Below are positions 1 through 5,402 of a stretch of 12,420 nt of DNA, piece by piece (the first letter of the stretch is position 1; every line of letters starts with the position of its first letter). Source of the stretch: Ruminococcaceae bacterium UBA1767. GTDB lineage: Bacteria > Bacillota > Clostridia > Oscillospirales > Acutalibacteraceae. The stretch is taken from assembly GCA_002315505.1 (NCBI GenBank), contig DCGX01000016.1, positions 1 through 12,420 of the forward strand, read 5' to 3'. A model generated the notes under the pieces. The model was not told the origin of the DNA. It was given only the letters and a program-made list of their open reading frames with translations, and searched no databases. The translations under genes were made by a program, and so were the position numbers.

Positions 1-8
1 TTCTACCT

Positions 9-1397
9 CTAAATCATTTCAAGAATTTCTCCGACAGTAAGATTCGGATTTTCAACGCCTAATTTCAGTACCTTTTCAGTACCCTCCTGCATTCGGTCAA
101 TTTCCTCAACCGTAATGAACTTTGTTCTGTGCTGATATGTTATCTTCAATGTGCCGTTTTTAACATCCTTCATTGCGAATGTGTAAAGCACCATAACATA
201 TCTGCCGATTCCGTAGCCGACAAATTCATAATTCCAGTTGTTCATTGTATTCGCTTCAAGCGGGAACCACGAGAACATCATTGTTGATGCACCTGCAGCG
301 GCAGGATAATTGAATAATTTTCTTTGCAAATCACGATAAGCCATATACGGATAATCCATATGGCGGAATGTCCACACCTGAATTTCCTTTAGCTTTTCGA
401 GTGCTTCCATGAATGTTGTATCCTTGTCAAGCACCAATCTCCACGGCAGCGGAGCGGCATAGGTTCCACCTGAACGTTTTTCGGAAAGAGTTCTTCTTCT
501 CGGACAAAGTGTGATGAAATATGTGTCAAGGTGTCCGCCGTTAATCTTTGAGAGAAAAAGCCTCATTGCCAACTGAATTAAACATTCACCGCTGACACTG
601 TTCTCATCCATAAATTTAATTGCTTTCTGACTTTCCTCATACGGAATAACCTTTTTTGTGAATTCCGCTTTGTCGTGGAACGGGTCGAAAAGTGACGGAG
701 CCATAATAGTCGGATCTTTTTTCTTTTTGCGTTCTGCTTCAAGAAATTTCTGCCCCTCAACGCCAAGATACAAAGGCTCACCGTGTTCTGTAATATACTC
801 GGTATACGCCTCTTCCTCTTTCTTAAGGTTTTCGGGGTTTGCAATATATTCAAGTTCTTTTTTTATATGGTCCTCATACTTGCCCAAAGGCTTCGGCATT
901 GGCTTATCTTCTGTTAAATGCTCGTAAATTGCAAGCACATCATTGAAGAAAACAAAGCAGGCGGCATTGTCCATAACAAGATGATGAACGCAGATATATA
1001 TTCCGTATCTGCCGTCAAATCTCTTAAAAAATTTGATTCTGTATGTTTCGTCCTTCAACATTCTGATTGGTGTCTGTGCATCAGCCGTGAGAACATCAAT
1101 CTGCTCCTGCTCGGACTTAAATGTTAAAACAGGGATATCGTCGAGCTTGTATTCGTCAATAAAATACTGCTTAATCTTGCCTTTTTCTTTGAAAAAACGA
1201 AGTCGCATACAGTCGTTGCGTTCAATTTCAATATTGATTGCCTTTTTCATTATATCAAAATCAATTTCTTTGTCAAGAATAATTGATTCGGGAATCTGAG
1301 TAACCTGCTTATGAAAAAAGCTGTATTTCAGCATAAACTGAATCATTTCCTGCGGCGGTATCAAATCATACACAGGTGATTTAATATTCTTTTTCAT
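9..1397 (-). CDS. Free-standing condensation-domain acyltransferase
   Basis: A 462-residue protein resembling stand-alone NRPS condensation domains and related CoA/carrier-dependent acyltransferases (alcohol acetyltransferase or PapA-like). The key motif is HHLVMDN at residues 138-144, which matches HHxxxDG with Asn in place of the final Gly; the second His is the catalytic base position in this superfamily. The length fits a single two-lobed condensation fold with no attached adenylation or carrier domain. There is no signal peptide, so it should be cytoplasmic. The ATG is preceded by AGGAGT (1404-1409) at good spacing. It lies 14 bp downstream of the AMP-forming ligase gene, so the two are very likely co-transcribed. 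Expected role (inference): transfer of an acyl or aminoacyl group activated by the ligase to an amine or alcohol acceptor. The substrate cannot be read from the sequence. No carrier protein is in the window. Family call is strong, exact reaction unknown. Confidence 0.82.
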   Translation of the reverse strand: MKKNIKSPVYDLIPPQEMIQFMLKYSFFHKQVTQIPESIILDKEIDFDIMKKAINIEIERNDCMRLRFFKEKGKIKQYFIDEYKLDDIPVLTFKSEQEQIDVLTADAQTPIRMLKDETYRIKFFKRFDGRYGIYICVHHLVMDNAACFVFFNDVLAIYEHLTEDKPMPKPLGKYEDHIKKELEYIANPENLKKEEEAYTEYITEHGEPLYLGVEGQKFLEAERKKKKDPTIMAPSLFDPFHDKAEFTKKVIPYEESQKAIKFMDENSVSGECLIQLAMRLFLSKINGGHLDTYFITLCPRRRTLSEKRSGGTYAAPLPWRLVLDKDTTFMEALEKLKEIQVWTFRHMDYPYMAYRDLQRKLFNYPAAAGASTMMFSWFPLEANTMNNWNYEFVGYGIGRYVMVLYTFAMKDVKNGTLKITYQHRTKFITVEEIDRMQEGTEKVLKLGVENPNLTVGEILEMI

Positions 1398-1411
1398 AGC
1401 GATACTCCTAA

Positions 1412-2959
1412 TTATTTTATAACGGTTTCTTTACGTTTTATTTTACCGCTTCCTGTTTTTTCAAGCGGTGTGTCACGGACAACAACCTCTGAAATAAAGT
1501 GAGAAGCCTTTGCCTTAACATTAAGTGAGTCAACAAACTCGTTAAGCTCTGCCTCGACATCTTCAACACCCTGCTTTTCGGCAAGCTCGTAGTCGGGGAA
1601 AATCTCGGCAACAATGCGATTATCCACACCGCAGACAAGAACTTCTTTTGCAAGCGGATAATTAGCAAATTTCTTTTCGATAGCTTCGGGAGAAACATTC
1701 TCACCACTTGAAAGAATGATAAGATTTTTTACTCTTCCTGTGATGAACAGCTGACGGTCTTCTGTAATATGACCGATGTCACCCGTTTTGAGCCAGCCAT
1801 CCTCCGTAAACATTTCGGCAGTTTCCTCGGGCATTTTATAATAACCCATCATAACCGTCGGAGTGTTAACCTGGATTTCTCCATTCATAACACGGGCATC
1901 GCAGATTTCAATAATACGACCAACAGAAGAAAGCTCGATTTTTTCATCGGGAACGGAAATTCTGCATCCTGCTTCGGTCATTCCGTAGCCCTGACGAAGG
2001 AAAATTCCGTACTCTGCGTATTCTTCACAAAGCTCGGGATTAAGATATGCACCGCCGGAAATAAGCTGACGGATATTTTTTCCGAATACTTCTTCAACGG
2101 CTTCTTCGTTTGTAAGCTTTCTTCTGCTTTGAAGCATTTTCATTCGGCGAAGAAGTGTGTCTGCAATCATAGGCACAACACGAACAACCTTCGGCTCGAA
2201 AATTTTAAGATTTGTCTGCAAATCTCTCAGATTTCCATTAAGGCATACCTGTAAACCATCTTTAAGATTTTTGATAAAATCTCCGGTAAAGCAAAATGTG
2301 TGATACATCGGCAAAATCGAAAGTGCAACATCACCCTCGCAGAAAACATCCTCGCACAAATCCTTGTACATAATGTTACCGACCAGCGAATTAGTTGAAA
2401 GCATAACGCCCTTACGCTTGCCTGTTGTGCCCGAAGTGAAGATAATTGCAGCACAAGCATCCTTATCCACTTCGTAACCAGAAAGCGAAGCATACTCGCT
2501 GTCGGCAGAATACTTTTTGAATATTTCTTCCATATCCTTGTAGTCGCCGATATTTATAAACTTTTTAACAAACGGGCAGGTTTCCTTGAGCTTTTCTGCC
2601 TTCTCTGCAAAAACAGAATCGTAAACAAGCACATCAATATCCGCCTGCTTGAAAAGTGCAGTTGCTTCTTCAACTGTTGTTTCGGGCGAAAACGGAACGG
2701 AAACGTTACCGCTTATAAGAATACCTGTAAGACTGATTATATATTCATACCCGGTTTCACCAATTAAAGCAATGTGCAGCTTTTCGTCTGTTTCATTTCT
2801 TATCATTCTGCAAAATGCAAGGCTGTCGTCACGAACCTGCTCAAAGGTTTTTGATACAACTTCACCGTTGCGAATGAACTTTAAAAAGATTGAATCGCCC
2901 GATTTCTCGGCTCTTGATTCAAGTAATTCTCTTACTGATGGGAAACTATAATCTTTCAT
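1412..2959 (-). CDS. AMP-forming acyl/aminoacyl ligase (ANL superfamily)
   Basis: A 515-residue adenylate-forming enzyme that should activate a carboxylic acid with ATP and pass it to CoA or a carrier thiol. Visible ANL motifs in order: phosphate-binding loop TSGTTGKRKG at 175-184, LPMYHTF at 216-222, GYGMTEAG at 324-331, TGDIG at 392-396, hinge region ITGRVKNLI at 406-414, and C-terminal KTGSGKIKR at 501-509, whose Lys506 is the expected catalytic lysine for adenylation. Length is typical for acyl-CoA synthetases and stand-alone adenylation enzymes. The protein is cytoplasmic. The start is supported by AAGGAG at 2969-2974. It is the first gene of a minus-strand operon with the condensation-domain gene and is divergent from a TetR regulator, a common arrangement for a locally controlled pathway. 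Annotation as long-chain fatty acid-CoA ligase is possible, but substrate choice cannot be decided by eye. Confidence 0.9.
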   Translation of the reverse strand: MKDYSFPSVRELLESRAEKSGDSIFLKFIRNGEVVSKTFEQVRDDSLAFCRMIRNETDEKLHIALIGETGYEYIISLTGILISGNVSVPFSPETTVEEATALFKQADIDVLVYDSVFAEKAEKLKETCPFVKKFINIGDYKDMEEIFKKYSADSEYASLSGYEVDKDACAAIIFTSGTTGKRKGVMLSTNSLVGNIMYKDLCEDVFCEGDVALSILPMYHTFCFTGDFIKNLKDGLQVCLNGNLRDLQTNLKIFEPKVVRVVPMIADTLLRRMKMLQSRRKLTNEEAVEEVFGKNIRQLISGGAYLNPELCEEYAEYGIFLRQGYGMTEAGCRISVPDEKIELSSVGRIIEICDARVMNGEIQVNTPTVMMGYYKMPEETAEMFTEDGWLKTGDIGHITEDRQLFITGRVKNLIILSSGENVSPEAIEKKFANYPLAKEVLVCGVDNRIVAEIFPDYELAEKQGVEDVEAELNEFVDSLNVKAKASHFISEVVVRDTPLEKTGSGKIKRKETVIK

Positions 2960-2968
2960 TATTTTAAA

Positions 2969-3014
2969 CTCCTTAATAATTCGAAATTATAACAATTCGA
3001 AAAACATTCTTAAA
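2969..3014 (-). promoter_or_regulatory. Candidate promoter and RBS of the ligase operon
   Basis: On the minus strand a perfect -10 TATAAT lies at 2991-2986. The -35 is weak: TTAAGA (3013-3008) with 16-bp spacing is the best fit. The transcript would start only a few bases before AAGGAG (2974-2969). The -10 sits exactly between two TTCGAA palindromes (2980-2985 and 2996-3001), so a repressor bound there would block it. The weak -35 suggests the promoter may need help or be low level. Confidence 0.55.
2980..3001. promoter_or_regulatory. Candidate operator: paired TTCGAA sites
   Basis: TTCGAA occurs at 2980-2985 and 2996-3001, separated by 10 bp that contain the minus-strand -10 hexamer. The two copies extend as the direct repeat AATTCGAAA (2978-2986 and 2994-3002). 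TetR-family operators are usually inverted repeats of about this overall span overlapping a promoter. The repeat and position are seen; binding by the adjacent regulator is inference. Confidence 0.45.
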
Positions 3015-3027
3015 CAACATTTTGTTG
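3015..3027. promoter_or_regulatory. Candidate operator: CAACA-TTT-TGTTG palindrome
   Basis: A palindrome with perfect 5-bp arms (3015-3019 and 3023-3027) around a 3-bp centre. Its right arm overlaps the TTGACT -35 hexamer of the plus-strand regulator promoter, and it also borders the minus-strand -35. The same half-sites recur at 3070-3077 (CAACAACA) and 3092-3096 (TGTTG), between the promoter and the RBS. This is a plausible autoregulatory site for the TetR protein. Confidence 0.45.
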
Positions 3028-3053
3028 ACTTGAAACTAACAGAATTGTATAAT
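3025..3053 (+). promoter_or_regulatory. Sigma-A promoter of the TetR-family gene
   Basis: TTGACT (3025-3030), a 17-bp spacer, and a perfect TATAAT (3048-3053). This is the best promoter in the window. Transcription would start near 3060, about 50 bp before the start codon. Aside from single-base deviation in the -35 it is consensus, so strong basal expression limited by an operator is expected. Confidence 0.8.
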
Positions 3054-3070
3054 ATATGTGTTAATTTTAC

Positions 3071-3098
3071 AACAACATCTTTTCTACATATTGTTGTT
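3071..3098 (+). promoter_or_regulatory. Inverted repeat in the regulator leader
   Basis: AACAACA (3071-3077) and TGTTGTT (3092-3098) form 7-bp arms separated by 14 bp, just before the AGGAGG at 3101-3106. As DNA it could be a second operator sharing CAACA/TGTTG half-sites with 3015-3027; as RNA it could form a weak hairpin beside the RBS. There is no U-run, so it is not a terminator. Confidence 0.35.
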
Positions 3099-3112
3099 TT
3101 AGGAGGAAAAAA

Positions 3113-3700
3113 ATGAGCAGTGCCGAATCGAGATACCGAAATACAGCCCTTAAAATGAACAAGGCCTTAATCAGACTTTTGGAAAATAACAAATTTGCAG
3201 ATATTTCTATCGTTGATGTTTGTCGTGAGGCCGGTGTAAACCGAACCACATTCTATTCCCATTACGCCAACACAAATGAACTGCTTACCGAAACCACGAA
3301 ATACCTATTAAGCAACTTTTCCGAGAATTTTTTCCCGTTAGCACAGAAAAAAGAATATTTCAGCAAAGAATATTATGAGATTTTCCTTCGCTACATAAAA
3401 GAGAACCGAAATACTTATTATATATTTACTACTAATGTAGACAGTGCTGTTGGCGATTATATTTATAAATATATGTTCAGAATGGTAAAACCGGACTTCA
3501 TTAAGTATGGCTTTAAGGACGAAAAATCAATGAAATTTGTTTTCGATTTTACGTTTCACGGAATAAGTGCCGTTGTTGACAAATGGATAAAGAACGGTTG
3601 TGAGGAGTCCGTCGAATATTTGACTTATGTCATCATGAGTTGCATTGGAAATACAATACCTAAATCAGAAAAGGAATTTTTTGAAAATATGAATGACTGA
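3113..3700 (+). CDS. TetR/AcrR-family transcriptional regulator
   Basis: A 195-residue DNA-binding regulator. The N-terminal TetR helix-turn-helix covers about residues 10-58, with the recognition part DVCREAGVNRTTFYSHY at 35-51, which matches the family signature (xxxAGVxxxTxYxHFxxKxxL type). The remaining ~135 residues are helical and would form the ligand-binding and dimer domain, resembling the C-terminal domains of many small Firmicutes TetR proteins; the ligand is not identifiable. A perfect AGGAGG at 3101-3106 supports the ATG. It is divergent from the ligase/condensation operon, and the shared intergenic region contains inverted repeats on both promoters, so repression of that operon and of itself is the simplest model. 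Acyl-CoA or the pathway product would be natural inducers, but this is inference. The gene is AT-richer than the ligase operon. Confidence 0.9.
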   Translation: MSSAESRYRNTALKMNKALIRLLENNKFADISIVDVCREAGVNRTTFYSHYANTNELLTETTKYLLSNFSENFFPLAQKKEYFSKEYYEIFLRYIKENRNTYYIFTTNVDSAVGDYIYKYMFRMVKPDFIKYGFKDEKSMKFVFDFTFHGISAVVDKWIKNGCEESVEYLTYVIMSCIGNTIPKSEKEFFENMND

Positions 3701-3745
3701 CCTGTGTTGCTAATGAATAATTCCGAAAAATGAAGCTCACAGCAT

Positions 3746-3775
3746 AAAGAAAAGGTGCAGCCTTTCGACTGCACC
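3746..3775 (-). terminator. Intrinsic terminator downstream of the PAS gene
   Basis: GGTGCAG (3754-3760) and CTGCACC (3769-3775) form a perfect 7-bp stem with an 8-nt loop. Read on the minus strand, the stem is followed at once by TTTTCTTT (3753-3746). On the plus strand no U-run follows, so this belongs to the minus-strand acyltransferase/PAS transcript, probably as the stronger of two tandem hairpins. Confidence 0.7.
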
Positions 3776-3800
3776 GATTACAAATCAAAATAATATTCTA

Positions 3801-3833
3801 CGGGACTGTGCCTATGCAACAGCCCCGATTTTT
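3801..3833. terminator. Hairpin between convergent genes, probable plus-strand terminator
   Basis: Arms 3801-3809 and 3819-3827 pair over nine positions; one position is A/C on the plus strand but G-U on the minus strand. On the plus strand it is followed by TTTTT (3829-3833), giving a terminator for the TetR transcript. On the minus strand it begins 5 nt after the PAS stop codon but has only a poor U-run. The T-tract overlaps the PAS stop codon, so the two convergent transcripts share this element. Confidence 0.6.
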
Positions 3834-4209
3834 ATATATCGTATAAATTCATTGTTTCGTTGTTGCGGAATTCGTGCTTTTCGTAATAGCCGATAAGCTC
3901 ACCGCTTTCGTCACGAAGTGCAACCATATAAACATCCTTGTTCTGCTTTGTATTTTTATAGGTGTAAACAAGATTATTGCTTTTATCCTGTTTAAACCAG
4001 CCGACAACCTTGTCAATCAGCTCATTTGCCTGTGGCGGATGACAGTCTTTAAGGCTCTGACCGAGCAGTTTTTCACCGCCGTTATTTTTGTATTGTTCAA
4101 TTGCAGACGGATTCATATAAATAATTGTGTCCTCAAGGTCGCACAAAACAATCGGTGCTCTGTCCTGTTCAAGAACGCTTTTGAAAATCTTAAACATATC
4201 CATAATCAC
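3832..4209 (-). CDS. Small single-domain PAS protein (CHPP type)
   Basis: A 125-residue soluble protein made of one PAS fold and nothing else. The start of the PAS core, IVLCDLEDTIIYMNPSAI (20-37), is followed by GQSLKDCHPP (50-59) and VALRDESGELIGYYE (96-110). This set, especially CHPP and the RDxxGxxxGxxE strand, resembles the PAS domain at the end of DUF438/hemerythrin-type proteins, but no hemerythrin, kinase or output domain is present. Function is therefore sensing or binding of an unknown small ligand, or partner binding. The frame opens with GTG at 4209-4207, overlapping the acyltransferase stop as GTGA, with AAGG 7 nt upstream. An internal ATG at 4203, giving MDMFKIF, is a good alternative start. 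Translational coupling to the acyltransferase is likely. Base composition is much richer in GC than the overlapping acyltransferase gene. Confidence 0.8.
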   Translation of the reverse strand: MIMDMFKIFKSVLEQDRAPIVLCDLEDTIIYMNPSAIEQYKNNGGEKLLGQSLKDCHPPQANELIDKVVGWFKQDKSNNLVYTYKNTKQNKDVYMVALRDESGELIGYYEKHEFRNNETMNLYDI

Positions 4210-5276
4210 GAATTAACCTTCTTTTTCTTATAGCTTCCGCCTATTGCAAACGGGAAAAATCTTTTGATAATTTCAATCATAATCGTTGACGTTGCAAGTG
4301 TAAAAATAAGTGAAAATACAACATAAATAATTTTAATAAATTCTGTGGGCTCAATAGAAAAACATGTCTGCAATTTGCGTATTATTATATTTGAAACAGG
4401 AATTAATAAAGAATTCTGAAATGCGTAAATAATCAATGTGTATTTTCCTAAATATTCAAGTATTGAAAATTTGTTTATAAGCTTTGAAACAAAAATAACA
4501 AACAAAGAACCACTGACAGAAGAAATATAAAGTAATACAGGATTTTGTATTTCTCCATCATAATATGAAATAAGTCCTGTATTAAAATAGCAGGAAATCA
4601 AATTGATTATCAATGATACAAGGCAAATTACGGCTATTTTTTTCTTTGACATTTCGCTGAAAATAAAATCCTTCAGTAATTTGCCGACAATCAGAAAAGA
4701 AATTACAACAGGTATTGTATCAATACTATAATAAAAGCCTTTGATATTCTTAAATATAAAATATTGAAGGGCTGTCATTGAAATTGAAATTCCAAACAGT
4801 ACATATTTGTTCTTGATTTTTTTATCGATGAAATAATAAATAAGCACCGAGAAAAACAGAGAAGGAATGAACCACATTGAATAATAATAGTCGGATAATC
4901 TTTTTGCTATGAAAATCGATTCGATTCTCTGAACAATATATGCCGGATCAAAGCTTAAAAAAACAACTGTGCATGAGGCTAACAGCATTAAAGACAGAAT
5001 ATAATACGGAATCAGTAATGCTTTTACTCTTGATTTCACAAAAGAAAAATAAGTTTTGTATTTTTTTGAGCTAAATGTCAACCCTGACAAAATCCAGAAA
5101 AGAGGCATATGAAAAGAACAAATCCACGTGCGAACTTCCATAGTGTTGTTCTGCTTACAATGCTCAATAATGACAAATATGATTGCGAATGCTTTTGCAA
5201 TATCTACAAAACTGATTCTTTTAGATTTTGTTGAATTTATTGAATTATCGTTTAATGTTGTGGGACTGAAAGCCAT
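4206..5276 (-). CDS. Membrane acyltransferase, Acyl_transf_3 family
   Basis: A multi-pass membrane protein of about 356 residues with roughly ten hydrophobic segments. The N-terminal signature FVDIAKAFAIIFVIIEHC followed by FHMPLFWILSGLTF is typical of the acyltransferase 3 family (OafA, NodX, fucose 4-O-acetylase-like), which moves acyl groups, often acetyl, from the cytoplasmic side onto sugars or other surface molecules. The His in the IIEHC segment is the conserved functional position. The frame is open to 5336, but I choose the ATG at 5276 because AGGTGA (5281-5286) stands 4 nt before it, while the 5336 ATG has no RBS and would add 20 residues before the family start. The 3' end overlaps the PAS start by 4 bp. 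Composition is strikingly AT-rich (about 28% GC in sampled lines against 45-50% in neighbours), suggesting separate acquisition. The acceptor is unknown. Confidence 0.85.
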   Translation of the reverse strand: MAFSPTTLNDNSINSTKSKRISFVDIAKAFAIIFVIIEHCKQNNTMEVRTWICSFHMPLFWILSGLTFSSKKYKTYFSFVKSRVKALLIPYYILSLMLLASCTVVFLSFDPAYIVQRIESIFIAKRLSDYYYSMWFIPSLFFSVLIYYFIDKKIKNKYVLFGISISMTALQYFIFKNIKGFYYSIDTIPVVISFLIVGKLLKDFIFSEMSKKKIAVICLVSLIINLISCYFNTGLISYYDGEIQNPVLLYISSVSGSLFVIFVSKLINKFSILEYLGKYTLIIYAFQNSLLIPVSNIIIRKLQTCFSIEPTEFIKIIYVVFSLIFTLATSTIMIEIIKRFFPFAIGGSYKKKKVNS

Positions 5277-5293
5277 ATAATCACCTATGTTAG

Positions 5294-5323
5294 ATAATAA
5301 CAAAAATTTGTGAAGAGTGCAAT
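5294..5323 (-). promoter_or_regulatory. Weak candidate promoter of the acyltransferase/PAS pair
   Basis: On the minus strand TTGCAC (5323-5318), an 18-bp spacer and TATTAT (5299-5294) give a plausible but imperfect sigma-A promoter upstream of the chosen start at 5276. The region is very AT-rich, so chance matches are easy. Confidence 0.35.
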
Positions 5324-5345
5324 ATATATATTTCATTTATCGCAC

Positions 5346-5374
5346 TTGCAAACAATTTTAATTTATGTTAAAAT
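5346..5374 (+). promoter_or_regulatory. Promoter of the 595-residue protein gene
   Basis: TTGCAA (5346-5351), a 17-bp spacer and TAAAAT (5369-5374), with AAAGGTGAG at 5389-5397 before the ATG at 5403. The -10 lies inside a perfect inverted repeat, AATTTTAA (5354-5361) and TTAAAATT (5368-5375) with a 6-bp centre, which could be an operator although its all-AT arms make chance occurrence easier. Confidence 0.5.
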
Positions 5375-5402
5375 TATTCCATCAAACGAAAGGTGAGTTA
5401 GT

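Noticed and set aside
1769..2254. 161-residue plus-strand open frame inside the ligase gene
   Set aside because: It lies wholly antisense to a gene with clear ANL motifs, has no RBS or promoter, and its product has no recognisable domain.
9..2959. Complete NRPS or a full biosynthetic gene cluster
   Set aside because: Only separate ligase and condensation-type proteins are visible; no carrier, thioesterase, transporter or phosphopantetheinyl transferase lies in the window.
5277..5336. Longer 376-residue form of the acyltransferase starting at 5336
   Set aside because: No Shine-Dalgarno sequence before 5336, while AGGTGA is well placed before the ATG at 5276; the extra 20 residues precede the usual family start.
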